Positions 20,123-28,670 are shown, counted from the stretch's first letter. The stretch is DNA of 64,000 nucleotides from Streptomyces sp. NBC_01551 (GCF_026339935.1 NZ_JAPEPX010000001.1:1966501-2030500); one strand, 5' to 3'. The notes: generated by a model from the letters alone, not told the origin. Program-made: numbers and translations.

Positions 20123-20913
20123 GTCGTGGTCTCCGGCCGCGGCGCCTTCTGCCAGGGGTAGGGGTGCGCCGGAGCGGACGGGTTCAGCGCCGCCGGCCGG
20201 GCCTGCGCCTCGGGCCGCGCGTGCGGCGCCTGGGCCTGACCCGGATGAGCCTGACCCGGAGCCTGCCCCTGTGCGGCCCGCCCGGGAGCCTCCCCGGGCT
20301 GCTGCCCGGCCTGCGCCGCGTCCCAGGCCGCCGCGGCGGCGGCCAGGTCGTCCACCGGCTCCCGCGACCAGTCCCGCAGCGCTCCGGACTCGACCTCGAT
20401 CTGCTCCGACAGCGACGACAGGTCGTCCTCCGCGAACCGGCGGGCCCGCTCCCGCGCGGCCCATCGCAGCGAGTCGGCCGACTGCTTGATCGTGGCGGTG
20501 CGCTCCCGCAGACCGGGAAGCATCTCGGCGATCCGCTTGCGGTCCGGCTCCTGCTCCAGGCGCCGCAGCTCCTCGTCCAGCTCGCGGCCGTGCACGCTCA
20601 GCCGCTCGAACAGCCCGATCGACTCCTGCAGCGAGGGATCGGAGCGCACGCCCTCCTGCAGCGCCTGCTGCGTGGCCCGCATCGACGTCCGCAGGTCCAG
20701 CCGCAGCTGCGCCAGCGAGGCCGTGACCCCGACCTGGCCGAAGCTCTTGGCCTTCAGGGTGGTGTCCTCCACGGTCCGGCGGGCCTGCGAGATCGTCCGG
20801 TCCACGCCGCGCTTCGCCGCGCCGACCGCCTTCACCGTGGCCCACGCCCCCAGTCCCAGGACGGTGAAGAGCACCAACAGGGCAAAGATGATGATCAAAG
20901 CGCCGGCCTCCAT
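20119..20913 (-). CDS. Membrane-anchored coiled-coil protein, function unknown
   Basis: 264 aa. One N-terminal transmembrane helix (ALIIIFALLVLFTVLGLGAW, residues 5-24) is followed by a long charged helical region (about 30-200) with heptad-like stretches such as ERLSVHGRELDEELRRLEQEPDRKRI. It ends in a Gln/Pro/Ala-rich disordered tail. The ATG at 20913 has GGGAAGGGAGC upstream; the longer frame adds an Arg-rich stretch without a ribosome site. The stop codon lies in an octamer tandem array. The topology suggests a cytoplasmic scaffold attached to the membrane. I do not recognise a family. Confidence 0.72.
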   Translation of the reverse strand: MEAGALIIIFALLVLFTVLGLGAWATVKAVGAAKRGVDRTISQARRTVEDTTLKAKSFGQVGVTASLAQLRLDLRTSMRATQQALQEGVRSDPSLQESIGLFERLSVHGRELDEELRRLEQEPDRKRIAEMLPGLRERTATIKQSADSLRWAARERARRFAEDDLSSLSEQIEVESGALRDWSREPVDDLAAAAAAWDAAQAGQQPGEAPGRAAQGQAPGQAHPGQAQAPHARPEAQARPAALNPSAPAHPYPWQKAPRPETTT

Positions 20914-21052
20914 GAGGCTCCCTTCCCCTGCCTTTGTCCGTCCCCTCCACCGTAAACGCCACGGGCAGGCCAGGGGTTCCAATCGAACCCCCAACCTGCC
21001 CGTACGGGATCACCCTCAGAGGGACCCGAAACCGTCAGAGAGACCGGGAACG

Positions 21053-21090
21053 CGTCAGACGACGCCGTTCACGTCAGACGACGATGTTGA
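21053..21090. repeat. 19-bp direct repeat over the leuS stop codon
   Basis: CGTCAGACGACG occurs at 21053-21064 and again at 21072-21083, each followed by a related 7-mer, giving a 19-bp period. The second copy contains the leuS TGA (21074-21076) and its last codons. Confidence 0.65.
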
Positions 21091-23956
21091 CCAGCTTCGG
21101 CGCGCGCACGATCACCTTGCGGATCTCCGCACCGCCCAGCGCCGCCACGACCGCCTCGTCGCCCAGCGCCAGCTTCTCCAGGTCGCCCTCGGAGATCGTC
21201 GGCGCCACCTCCAGCCGCGCCTTGACCTTGCCCTTGATCTGCACCACGCAGGTCACGGTCTCGTCCACGACGTACGCCGGGTCCGCGACCGGGAAGTCCT
21301 GGTGGACGACCGACTCGCGGTGCCCCAGCCGGTGCCACAGCTCCTCCGCGACGTGCGGGGCCAGCGGCGCGACCAGCAGCACCAGCCGCTCCGCGACGGA
21401 CCGCTCCAGCGGCCGGCCCGCCTTCGTCAGGGCGTTGTTCAGCTCGGTGATCTTCGCGATGGCGGTGTTGAACCGCAGCCCCGCCAGGTCGCCGCCGGCT
21501 CCGTCGATCGCCTTGTGCAGCGCGCGCAGCGTGTCCTCGGCGGGCTCGGCGTCGACGACCGTCACCGCGCCCGTCTCCTCGTCCACGATGTTGCGCCACA
21601 GGCGCTGCAGCAGCCGGTACTGGCCCACCACGGCCCGGGTGTCCCACGGACGCGAGACGTCCAGCGGGCCCATCGCCATCTCGTACAGGCGCAGCGTGTC
21701 GGCGCCGTACTCCTCGCAGATCTCGTCGGGCGTGACGGCGTTCTTGAGGGACTTGCCCATCTTGCCCAGCTCGCGCTTGACCGGCTCGCCCTCGAAGAAG
21801 AACTTGCCGTCGCGCTCCTCGACCTCGGTGGCCGTGACCGGGAAGCCGCGCTCGTCGCGGTAGACGTAGGCCTGGATCATGCCCTGGTTGAACAGCTTGT
21901 GGAACGGCTCGACCGAGGAGACGTGGCCCAGGTCGAACAGCACCTTCGACCAGAAGCGCGCGTACAGCAGGTGCAGTACGGCGTGCTCGGCGCCGCCCAC
22001 GTACAGGTCGACGCCGCCGTGCGGCTGGCCCTCGCGCGGGCCCATCCAGTACTGCTCGATCTCCGGGTCCACCAGCGCCGACGCGTTGTTCGGGTCCAGG
22101 TAGCGCAGCTCGTACCAGCAGGAGCCGGCCCAGTTCGGCATGGTGTTGGTCTCGCGGCGGTACGCGCGCACGCCGCGCCCGTCGCCCAGGTCCAGCTCCA
22201 CGTTGACCCAGTCGGCCTTGCGCGACAGCGGGGTCTCCGGCTGCGACAGCGCGTCGTCCGGCTCGAAGGTGCGCGGCGAGTAGTCCTCGACCTCCGGCAG
22301 CTCCAGCGGCAGCATCGACTCGGGCAGCGAGTGCGCGACGCCGTCCTCGTCGTAGACGATCGGGAAGGGCTCGCCCCAGTACCGCTGGCGGCTGAACAGC
22401 CAGTCGCGCAGGCGGAAGTTGACGGTGCCCTCGCCGATGCCGCGCTCGGCCAGCCAGTCGGTGATGGCGGCCTTGGCCTCGGCGACGCCCAGGCCGTCCA
22501 GGGAGATGCCCTCGCCCACCGAGTTGACCAGCGTGGCGTCGTGGGAGACGAACGCCTCGTCCCACTCGGCCGGGTCGGTCCCGCGGCCGTCGCTCGGCTG
22601 CACGACGCAGCGCATCGGCAGCTCGAAGGCGCGCGCGAACTCGAAGTCTCGGCTGTCGTGCGCCGGGACGGCCATGATCGCGCCGGTGCCGTAGCCCATC
22701 AGCACGTAGTCGGCGATGAAGACCGGGACCTTGTCGCCGCTGACCGGGTTGATCGCGTACTCGCCGGTGAAGACACCGGTCTTGTCCTTGGCCTCGGCCT
22801 GCCGCTCGACGTCGGACTTCGAGGCGGCCTGCTTGCGGTAGGCCGCGACGGCCTCCGCGGGGGTGGCGTGCCCGCCGGTCCACACGTCGTGGGTGCCCTC
22901 GGGCCAGGCGGCCGGGATGAACTTCTCGACCAGCGGGTGCTCGGGCGCCAGCACCATGTAGGTGGCGCCGAACAGGGTGTCGGGGCGGGTGGTGAAGACG
23001 GTGATCGCCTCGTCGCCCAGCGCGAAGTCGACGCGCGCGCCCTCGCTGCGGCCGATCCAGTTGCGCTGCTGCAGCTTGATGGCCTCGGGCCAGTCCAGCG
23101 CGTCCAGGTCGTCCAGCAGGCGGTCCGCGTAGGCGGTGATCCGCATGTTCCACTGGCTCAGCTTGGCCTTGAAGACGGGGAAGTTGCCGCGCTCGGAACG
23201 GCCGTCCGCGGTGACCTCCTCGTTGGCCAGGACGGTGCCCAGGCCCGGGCACCAGTTCACGGGCGCGTCGGAGGAGTACGCCAGCCGGTACTCGTTCAGT
23301 ACGTCGGCCCGCTCGCCGGCGGTCAGCTCCGCCCAGGCGCGGCCGCCCGCGACGCCGGCCGGGACCTCACGGGAGCCGTCCTCGAAGGCGGCGATCAGCT
23401 CGGCGATCGGCCGGGCCTTCCTGGCCTGCGCGTCGTACCAGGAGTTGTAGATCTGCAGGAAGATCCACTGGGTCCACTTGTAGTAGTCCGGGTCGATCGT
23501 GGCGAACGAGCGGCGCTTGTCGTGGCCCAGGCCCAGGCGGCGCAGCTGGACCTTCATGTTCTCGATGTTCGCCTCGGTCGACACGCGCGGGTGCGTGCCG
23601 GTCTGCACGGCGTACTGCTCGGCCGGCAGGCCGAAGGCGTCGAAGCCCAGGGTGTGCAGGACGTTGTGGCCGGTCATCCGCTGGTGGCGGGCGTAGACGT
23701 CGGTGGCGATGTACCCGAGCGGGTGCCCGACGTGCAGGCCCGCACCGGACGGGTACGGGAACATGTCCATGATGAACTTCTTGGGCCGCGCGACGACCGC
23801 GGGGTCCCCAGCCAGGTCACCGGTCGGGTTGGGGGCCTCGTACGTGCCCTGTGCGTCCCATACGTCCTGCCAGCGTGCCTCGATGTCGGCGGCCATGGCA
23901 GCCGTGTAGCGGTGCGCCTCGGCCGCCTCGGGGGCCGGGGTGTTCGTCTCGCTCAT
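21074..23956 (-). CDS. leuS: Leucyl-tRNA synthetase
   Basis: Class I aminoacyl-tRNA synthetase, 960 aa, charging tRNA-Leu. The HIGH-type motif HVGH is at residues 75-78 within [17 protein letters not shown], and the KMSKS-type motif is KMGKS at 732-736. The CP1 editing domain lies between them, and an anticodon-binding helical domain ends the protein. The ATG at 23956 is chosen because the upstream in-frame extension runs through the attenuator and tRNA region. Expression is probably controlled by the leader peptide and terminator upstream. A 19-bp repeat covers its stop codon. Confidence 0.97.
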   Translation of the reverse strand: MSETNTPAPEAAEAHRYTAAMAADIEARWQDVWDAQGTYEAPNPTGDLAGDPAVVARPKKFIMDMFPYPSGAGLHVGHPLGYIATDVYARHQRMTGHNVLHTLGFDAFGLPAEQYAVQTGTHPRVSTEANIENMKVQLRRLGLGHDKRRSFATIDPDYYKWTQWIFLQIYNSWYDAQARKARPIAELIAAFEDGSREVPAGVAGGRAWAELTAGERADVLNEYRLAYSSDAPVNWCPGLGTVLANEEVTADGRSERGNFPVFKAKLSQWNMRITAYADRLLDDLDALDWPEAIKLQQRNWIGRSEGARVDFALGDEAITVFTTRPDTLFGATYMVLAPEHPLVEKFIPAAWPEGTHDVWTGGHATPAEAVAAYRKQAASKSDVERQAEAKDKTGVFTGEYAINPVSGDKVPVFIADYVLMGYGTGAIMAVPAHDSRDFEFARAFELPMRCVVQPSDGRGTDPAEWDEAFVSHDATLVNSVGEGISLDGLGVAEAKAAITDWLAERGIGEGTVNFRLRDWLFSRQRYWGEPFPIVYDEDGVAHSLPESMLPLELPEVEDYSPRTFEPDDALSQPETPLSRKADWVNVELDLGDGRGVRAYRRETNTMPNWAGSCWYELRYLDPNNASALVDPEIEQYWMGPREGQPHGGVDLYVGGAEHAVLHLLYARFWSKVLFDLGHVSSVEPFHKLFNQGMIQAYVYRDERGFPVTATEVEERDGKFFFEGEPVKRELGKMGKSLKNAVTPDEICEEYGADTLRLYEMAMGPLDVSRPWDTRAVVGQYRLLQRLWRNIVDEETGAVTVVDAEPAEDTLRALHKAIDGAGGDLAGLRFNTAIAKITELNNALTKAGRPLERSVAERLVLLVAPLAPHVAEELWHRLGHRESVVHQDFPVADPAYVVDETVTCVVQIKGKVKARLEVAPTISEGDLEKLALGDEAVVAALGGAEIRKVIVRAPKLVNIVV

Positions 23957-24006
23957 GATTTCTGAAGCTCCATCGATCGTCTCTGCCGTCTCTGCCTGCC
24001 CAAACG

Positions 24007-24030
24007 AAAAAACCCCTCGCACAGGAGGGG
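24007..24030 (-). terminator. leuS leader attenuator terminator
   Basis: On the minus strand, CCCCTC (24030-24025), a 6-nt loop, GAGGGG (24018-24013) and TTTTTT (24012-24007). The T-run is unusual in this GC-rich window, where other terminators lack one. It lies 50 nt before the leuS ATG, so it must act as an attenuator of leuS and not as the end of an upstream unit. Confidence 0.85.
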
Positions 24031-24080
24031 GCGCCGCGCCGATGCCGACCGTTTCGAAAGGTCGGCGCTGATCAGCGCGG
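24031..24080 (-). promoter_or_regulatory. leuS leader: alternative RNA hairpin region
   Basis: GCCGACC (24066-24060) pairs with GGTCGGC (24050-24044) around TTTCGAAAC, between the leader peptide stop and the terminator. The last leader codons CCGCGC (24080-24075) can instead pair with GCGCGG (24039-24034). Such competing pairings are what an attenuation switch needs; which form prevails is inference. Confidence 0.6.
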
Positions 24081-24110
24081 CTCGGTAAGCAGAAGGCGTA
24101 CGGCACGCAT
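24072..24110 (-). CDS. Leucine-rich leader peptide of leuS
   Basis: A 12-residue open frame, [12 protein letters not shown], with three consecutive leucine codons (CTT CTG CTT) followed by a TGA. It ends 42 nt before the T-run terminator and 115 nt before leuS. Stalling at the leucine codons when charged tRNA-Leu is scarce would prevent terminator formation, the classical attenuation scheme. A TACCCT -10-like hexamer (24122-24117) ends 6 nt before the ATG, so the transcript may start at or next to the ATG and be leaderless. The peptide itself needs no function. Confidence 0.82.
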   Translation of the reverse strand: MRAVRLLLTEPR

Positions 24111-24170
24111 GGCGTCAGGGTACCGCAGCGGCCCCCGCCACCGCTCGGCCGTCCACCGTGCGGGCACAAC

Positions 24171-24207
24171 GAGAAGCGGGCCACCCGATCCGGGTGACCC
24201 GCTTCTC
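24171..24207 (-). terminator. Terminator of the first tRNA-Ala gene
   Basis: GAGAAGCGGG-C-CACCCG (24171-24187) pairs with CGGGTG-A-CCCGCTTCTC (24191-24207) with one mismatch and a 3-nt loop, starting 8 nt past the tRNA 3' end. Confidence 0.85.
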
Positions 24208-24214
24208 TTCACTG

Positions 24215-24287
24215 TGGAGCTAAGGAGAATTGAACTCCTGACCTCCTGCATGCCATGCAGGCGCTCTACCAACTGAGCTATAGCCCC
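24215..24287 (-). tRNA. tRNA-Ala (anticodon GGC), copy 1
   Basis: 73 nt beginning GGGGCTATAGCTCAGTTGGTAG. Acceptor arms GGGGCTA/TAGCTCC, D-loop AGCTCAGTTGGTAGAGC, anticodon stem CCTGC/GCAGG around ATGGCAT (GGC, alanine) and T-arm with TTCAATT are all visible. CCA is not encoded. It is identical to the copy at 24851-24923 and is followed by its own terminator. Confidence 0.95.
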
Positions 24288-24430
24288 TTGTCTTGCCCGC
24301 CGCTTCGGTTTCCCTTGCCGGTTCCCCTTGGCGACGTCCCAAACATTACACGGTCATGGCCCTGGTCCAAAAATCGGTTTCCACCGGGCCGGGGCCATGT
24401 CCGAAATGCTCCACTCCGTCAGGCTCTCAG

Positions 24431-24478
24431 GCCTTCAAGCCGCCAGACCCTCAAGCCGCCAAGCCGCCAAGCCTCAGG
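24431..24478. repeat. 8-bp tandem array over the stop codon of the zinc-ribbon gene
   Basis: Six octamers of the form GCC(G/T)(C/T)CAA run from 24431 to 24478, with the two best copies at 24455-24470. The last unit covers the stop of the minus-strand zinc-ribbon gene (24474-24476). The rest of the 186-nt gap between tRNA copy 1 and this gene holds nothing I can identify. Confidence 0.7.
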
Positions 24479-24707
24479 CTCTCGCGAACTGGTAGAACCG
24501 CTTGAGCGTGCAGTGCTCGTCGAGCAGCCGGCCGTAGATCGGCTCCCCCTCCAGCTCGCGGTACGTCTCGATCGGGTCGCCTTTTATGATCAGCGCCCGC
24601 GCGCATTCCTCGCACCAGTACTGGTAGTCGGGGTTGACCGGGTCCATGTCCCGCACGATCGGCGTGCCGTTGTTGCACCAGTCGCACCGCCGCCGGTGTG
24701 CACCCAT
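24474..24707 (-). CDS. Small zinc-ribbon protein, function unknown
   Basis: 77 aa with two CxxC knuckles, CDWC (residues 8-11) and CEEC (32-35), separated by about 20 residues, the spacing of a zinc ribbon. The C-terminal half (ARALIIKGDPIETYRELEGEPIYGR) is probably helical. It is a conserved-looking actinobacterial small protein but I do not recognise a named family. It lies between two identical tRNA-Ala genes in the same direction, and its stop codon is within an octamer repeat. Confidence 0.75.
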   Translation of the reverse strand: MGAHRRRCDWCNNGTPIVRDMDPVNPDYQYWCEECARALIIKGDPIETYRELEGEPIYGRLLDEHCTLKRFYQFARA

Positions 24708-24814
24708 CCGTCAGCGACTCCCTCCCGCGTCGGGCCGTCGTGTCCCCCTCCGGCCGTCCGATTCTGCCATGACCGTACGGGCAGGGTCAGCCTGCGCAAA
24801 AGGAGCAAACGCAA

Positions 24815-24844
24815 GGATCCCGCCCCCTGTTGGGGACGGGATCC
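24815..24844 (-). terminator. Terminator of the second tRNA-Ala gene
   Basis: GGATCCCG-C-CCCC pairs with GGGG-A-CGGGATCC (24815-24844) across a short loop, starting 6 nt past the tRNA 3' end. Confidence 0.85.
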
Positions 24845-24850
24845 TGATTG

Positions 24851-24923
24851 TGGAGCTAAGGAGAATTGAACTCCTGACCTCCTGCATGCCATGCAGGCGC
24901 TCTACCAACTGAGCTATAGCCCC
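24851..24923 (-). tRNA. tRNA-Ala (anticodon GGC), copy 2
   Basis: Identical over all 73 nt to the copy at 24215-24287 and in the same orientation, 636 bp away. The cloverleaf and GGC anticodon are as described for copy 1, and no CCA is encoded. It has its own hairpin terminator, so the two copies are probably separate transcription units. Confidence 0.95.
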
Positions 24924-25056
24924 GCTCTCCGCTGCGCTCCCCCCGTTTCCGGTGTTCTGCGCTGCGAACAAGAAGAACTCTAGCCTGTGACCAGCCGGAA
25001 AGTGAAATCCGGGTGGGAGCCCCGGTCCGGAGCCGCCCGAAGCCCTGCGGGAGGCC

Positions 25057-25731
25057 TCAGTCGTCGTCGCCGAGGACGGGTTCCGGCAGCGTGCCGGCGT
25101 TGTGCTCCATCAGCCGCCAGCCGCGCGCGCCCTCGCCGAGGACGGACCAGCAGCAGTTGGAAAGCCCGCCCAGGCCCTCCCAGTAGTACGACTCCAGGCC
25201 GAGCAGGCGGCCGATGGTCGTACGGATGGTGCCGCCGTGGCTGACCACGACGAGCGTGCCGCCCTCCGGCAGCCGGTCGGCGTGCGCCAGCACCACCGGC
25301 GCGGCCCGGTCGGCGACCTCGGTCTCCAGCTCGCCGCCGCCGCGGCGCACGGGCTCACCGCGCTTCCACGCCGCGTACTGCTCGCCGTACTTGCCGAGGA
25401 TCTCGTCGTGCGTGAGGCCCTGCCACTCGCCGGCGTACGTCTCGCGCAGCGCCGCGTCGTGCGTCACGGGCAGGCCCGTGACGGCGGCGAGCTCGGCGGC
25501 CGTGTTGGCGGCCCGCCGCAGGTCGGAGGCCACGATGGCGTCCGGCTTCAGCGAGGCGAGCAGCCGGGCGGCGCGGCGCGCCTGCGCCACACCCGTCTCG
25601 GTCAGCTCGATGTCCGTGGAGCCCTGGAAGCGGCGCTCCAGGTTCCACGAGGTCTGGCCGTGCCGCCAGAGGACGATCTTGCGGCCGGTCTTGCCGGTCC
25701 TGGCGGTCGTGCCGGTGCTCGTCGCGCTCAG
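25057..25731 (-). CDS. Histidine phosphatase family protein with an apparent CTG start
   Basis: Phosphoglycerate-mutase-like phosphatase, 224 aa. The catalytic RHG motif is at residues 23-25 (IVLWRHGQTSWNLERRFQG), with LRETYAGEWQG and VVSHGGTIRTT carrying the later catalytic residues. The first ATG/GTG/TTG in frame is a GTG at 25590, which would delete the RHG motif. The frame opens only at 25737, and the single NTG codon before RHG is the CTG at 25731, overlapping the rsfS stop as CTGA. I therefore take CTG as the start. It is coupled to rsfS. In many actinomycetes this neighbour of rsfS is annotated as a phosphatase of unknown substrate. Confidence 0.85.
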   Translation of the reverse strand: MSATSTGTTARTGKTGRKIVLWRHGQTSWNLERRFQGSTDIELTETGVAQARRAARLLASLKPDAIVASDLRRAANTAAELAAVTGLPVTHDAALRETYAGEWQGLTHDEILGKYGEQYAAWKRGEPVRRGGGELETEVADRAAPVVLAHADRLPEGGTLVVVSHGGTIRTTIGRLLGLESYYWEGLGGLSNCCWSVLGEGARGWRLMEHNAGTLPEPVLGDDD

Positions 25732-26174
25732 AACAGATCACCGTCCAGGTCCTCGTCGCCCTGCGCCTCACGCAGCTTGGCGTGCTCCTCCGCCTTGCCC
25801 TTGGTGAGCTTGGCGTCCTCGGGGAGGTCGATCTCGGGGCAGTCCTTCCACAGGCGCTCCAGCGCGTAGAAGACCCGCTCCTCGCTGTGCTGGACGTGCA
25901 CGACGATGTCGATGTAGTCGAGCAGGATCCAGCGGGCGTCGCGGTCGCCCTCGCGGCGCACCGGCTTGGCGCCGAGCTCCTTGAGCAGGCGCTCCTCGAT
26001 CTCGTCCACGATCGACTTGACCTGGCGGTCGTTGGGGGCCGAGGCGAGCAGGAAGGCGTCGGTGATCGACAGCACGTCGCTGACGTCGTACGCGATGATG
26101 TCGTGCGCGAGCCGGTCGGCCGCGGCCTGGGCGGCGGCGGTGATGAGCTCGATGGAGCGGTCCGTGGCGGTCAC
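25728..26174 (-). CDS. rsfS: Ribosomal silencing factor RsfS
   Basis: Binds ribosomal protein L14 and blocks subunit joining under starvation; 148 aa with a GTG start. The core ITAAAQAAADRLAHDIIAYDVSDVLSITDAFLLASAPNDRQV, the WILLDYIDIVVHVQ strand and FYALERLWKDCP are diagnostic of the RsfS/Iojap family. An acidic tail (EAQGDEDLDGDLF) ends the protein. It overlaps the phosphatase start by 4 nt. It is separated from the LCP-like gene upstream by a terminator. Confidence 0.95.
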   Translation of the reverse strand: MTATDRSIELITAAAQAAADRLAHDIIAYDVSDVLSITDAFLLASAPNDRQVKSIVDEIEERLLKELGAKPVRREGDRDARWILLDYIDIVVHVQHSEERVFYALERLWKDCPEIDLPEDAKLTKGKAEEHAKLREAQGDEDLDGDLF

Positions 26175-26232
26175 TGGCCATGCTTTCGGGTTGGCGGGCA
26201 GATCCTTACAAGGGTCTCATGTACCGCCGACC

Positions 26233-26262
26233 CCGCCCGCGCGGAACGTCCCGCGCGGGCGG
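26233..26262 (-). terminator. Terminator after the LCP-like gene
   Basis: CCGCCCGCGCGG (26233-26244) pairs perfectly with 26251-26262, 6-nt loop, 21 nt past the stop of the LCP-like gene and before rsfS. Confidence 0.85.
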
Positions 26263-26283
26263 AGCCACATGCCCGGGGCCTGG

Positions 26284-27951
26284 TCAGGACGGTTTGTAGT
26301 CCTTGCCCAGGGTCACCACGACGTCCGCGTTCACGGCGTTCTCGGCCTTCTTCACGGCCGTCTCCGCCAGCCCCAGCGTCTTGGCGACCTCGATCGCCCG
26401 TTCCCGCTGCGCGTCGTCCTGGTACGTGATCTGCGAGGCGGTCTGGGTCTTGTCGGCCTTGCCGCCGTCCACGAAGGTGTAGCCGCCGTTCAGCAGTGCC
26501 GCCTTGGCCGCGACCTGCGTCTTCGCGTCGCCGGTGGCGTCCTTGAGGCCGACCCGGGGCGCCGCTCCGGCCGGCGCGGCCGTGAAGTTGCCGCCCAGGA
26601 CCTCCTTGACGACGGTCTTGTTGGCCTCGTCGGTGAGGGAGCCGTCCGCCTTCACGGCGAGGAGCTCGGTGCGGTAGTCCCCCACCTTCGCGTGCTCGCC
26701 GATCCTGGCGAGCATGGCGCCGAGGGTCTGGGCGTTCAGCGCGGGGTCCAGGATCTGGCCCATGCTCTCGACCGTGACCGCGGCCGCCTTCGGATCGCTG
26801 GGGATCTTGCGCAGGACGGCGTGGAGCACGCCGCCGGTCCGCTGGAGCTGCTTGGCCTCCGGCTCGCCCTGGGCTCGGTACGTGGCGTACGCGACGGCCA
26901 TCGCGCCGCTCAGGTGCTGCTTCTGGCCCTGGCCCACGGCCGGGGTCTTGGCCTTGTCGTCGGCCGGGACCGCGGTGTCGGTGTCGACGTCGATGCCGCC
27001 GACCAGCTCGACCAGCCGCTCCAGGAACGGCGTGTCCAGCCGCCAGGTGCCGCCGATGCTGGTGCCGAGGACGGTGTCGAGGGCCTCGCCGGTGCCGAGG
27101 CCGCCCTCCTCGACCGCCTTGCCGAGGGCCAGGCCGGCCCCGTCCTGCTGGGGGACGGTGAGGGTGTTCGGGAGCAGGACGGTGGCGCCCTGCTTGGTGG
27201 TGACGTTGTCGACGAGCAGCGCCGTGGAGGTGCCGCCCTTCTTGGTGTTGTGCAGGTGGACGACGATCATGTCGCGCTTCTGCGCCCCGCCCGCGGCAGC
27301 GGCGCCCTTCTTCTGCCCGGGGCCGTCGAGGAACGGCAGCTTGCCCGCGTACCAGAGGTAGCCGAGGCCGCCGACGACGAACAGCGCGAGGACGACGATC
27401 AGCGCCACCACCCGGTTGCGGCCGCGGCGGCGGGCCTCCTCGCGGCGTTCGGTCCGGCTCTCGGTGAAGGCGAGCCAGTCGATGACGTCGTCGGATTCCT
27501 CGTCGGCCTGGTCGATGAAGGCGAACTGCTCGGTGCGGTAGTCGCCGCCCGGCGCGGACTCGGCCCGGCGCGGTTCGGGGATCCGCTCCGCCGTGCGGGA
27601 CACGGGTTCCGGTTCCGGCGCGGACTCCGGCTCGGGGGCCGTCTGCTGCGGGATCCACTGCTGGGCCTGCGGGGCCTGCTGCGTCTCGTAGCCGTAGCCC
27701 TGGTCGGCGCCCTGCCGGGGGTACTCCTGGGCGGCGGGCTGCTGCGGGTAGTACTGCTGCTGGTCGTAGCCCTGGTAGTCGTAGCCGTACTGCTGCTCGT
27801 ACGACGGCTCGTACTGCTGCGGGGCCCCGGCCGGGGCGGCGGGCTGCGCGGGCACCTGGCCGTACACCGGCCGACCGTACGCGTCGTAGCCGATGAGCTG
27901 CTGCTCCTGGGCGGCGTACGGGTCGTACGGCTGCTGCTGTCGGTCGTTCAC
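26284..27951 (-). CDS. LCP (LytR-CpsA-Psr)-like envelope protein with LytR C-terminal domain
   Basis: 555 aa with a GTG start. Residues 1-115 are very rich in Gln, Tyr and Pro (QQYEPSYEQQYGYDYQ). A transmembrane anchor (VVALIVVLALFVVGGLGYLW) is near 180-200. An extracytoplasmic LCP-like domain follows (MIVVHLHNTKKGG to TGGVLHAVLRKIP), then a LytR_C domain (PRVGLKDATGDAKTQVAAKAAL to the end). LCP enzymes attach glycopolymers to peptidoglycan. Here the usual PRD(T/S) active-site segment reads LLPNTL, so catalysis is uncertain. By position it appears to match the S. coelicolor protein PdtA, as I recall. It is upstream of rsfS and downstream of nadD. Confidence 0.82.
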   Translation of the reverse strand: MNDRQQQPYDPYAAQEQQLIGYDAYGRPVYGQVPAQPAAPAGAPQQYEPSYEQQYGYDYQGYDQQQYYPQQPAAQEYPRQGADQGYGYETQQAPQAQQWIPQQTAPEPESAPEPEPVSRTAERIPEPRRAESAPGGDYRTEQFAFIDQADEESDDVIDWLAFTESRTERREEARRRGRNRVVALIVVLALFVVGGLGYLWYAGKLPFLDGPGQKKGAAAAGGAQKRDMIVVHLHNTKKGGTSTALLVDNVTTKQGATVLLPNTLTVPQQDGAGLALGKAVEEGGLGTGEALDTVLGTSIGGTWRLDTPFLERLVELVGGIDVDTDTAVPADDKAKTPAVGQGQKQHLSGAMAVAYATYRAQGEPEAKQLQRTGGVLHAVLRKIPSDPKAAAVTVESMGQILDPALNAQTLGAMLARIGEHAKVGDYRTELLAVKADGSLTDEANKTVVKEVLGGNFTAAPAGAAPRVGLKDATGDAKTQVAAKAALLNGGYTFVDGGKADKTQTASQITYQDDAQRERAIEVAKTLGLAETAVKKAENAVNADVVVTLGKDYKPS

Positions 27952-27975
27952 CGCGGGGCCCCTCTCTCCGGAAGC

Positions 27976-28593
27976 TCAGACTCCCCGGTACAGCTCACGC
28001 TTGTCGATGTAACGCACGACACCGTCCGGTACCAGGTACCAGACGGGGTCCCCGTTGGCGACCCGCACGCGGCAGTCCGTGGACGAGATCGCCAGCGCGG
28101 GCACCTCGACCAGCGAGACGCCGCCCTCGGGCAGTCCGTCGTCGGTGAGCACGTGCCCGGGGCGTGTCACGCCGATGAAGTGGGCGAGCGAGAACAGCTC
28201 GTCGGCGTTGCGCCAGGTCAGGATCTGCGCGAGCGCGTCGGCGCCGGTGATGAAGAACAGGTCGGCGTCGACGTTGAGGGCGCTCAGGTCCCGCAGGGTG
28301 TCGATGGTGTACGTCGGCCCGCCGCGGTCGATGTCGATGCGGCTCACCGAGAACTGGGGGTTCGAGGCGGTCGCGATGACCGTCATGAGGTAGCGGTCCT
28401 CGGCGGGCGACACGGCCCGCTGGGACTTCTGCCACGGCTCACCGGTCGGTACGAACACCACCTCGTCGAGGTGGAACAGCGCGGCCACCTCGCTGGCGGC
28501 GACCAGGTGTCCGTGGTGGATCGGGTCGAATGTCCCGCCCATCACGCCGAGCCGGCGCTTGACCGGGCCGGTAGGCACTTCCTGCTCTCCCAT
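27976..28593 (-). CDS. nadD: Nicotinate-nucleotide adenylyltransferase
   Basis: Converts nicotinate mononucleotide and ATP to deamido-NAD; 205 aa. The nucleotidyltransferase motif [11 protein letters not shown] is at residues 19-29, and the C-terminal [24 protein letters not shown] contains the ISxTxxR motif. A short charged N-terminal extension precedes the fold. It starts with ATG and lies 24 nt upstream of the LCP-like gene, probably co-transcribed with it. Confidence 0.96.
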   Translation of the reverse strand: MGEQEVPTGPVKRRLGVMGGTFDPIHHGHLVAASEVAALFHLDEVVFVPTGEPWQKSQRAVSPAEDRYLMTVIATASNPQFSVSRIDIDRGGPTYTIDTLRDLSALNVDADLFFITGADALAQILTWRNADELFSLAHFIGVTRPGHVLTDDGLPEGGVSLVEVPALAISSTDCRVRVANGDPVWYLVPDGVVRYIDKRELYRGV

Positions 28594-28670
28594 GAGCGCA
28601 GAGCCTACTGGCCCGGCGGAGCGGCCCGGACCTCGGTCGGGCGCCCGCCGGACGACGCCGAGAGCGCGCT

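Noticed and set aside
24007..24122. A T-box riboswitch before leuS
   Set aside because: No T-box consensus (AGGGTGG-like) or specifier stem is visible; the leucine-codon peptide plus T-run terminator fits a classical attenuator better.
23957..24184. A longer LeuS N-terminus starting at 24184
   Set aside because: The extension runs through the attenuator hairpins and leader region and is not LeuS-like; the ATG at 23956 fits the family.
24215..24923. An integrated element between two tRNA genes
   Set aside because: Only 563 bp lie between the copies, with no integrase or att-like extra repeats beyond the tRNA itself; composition matches the surroundings.
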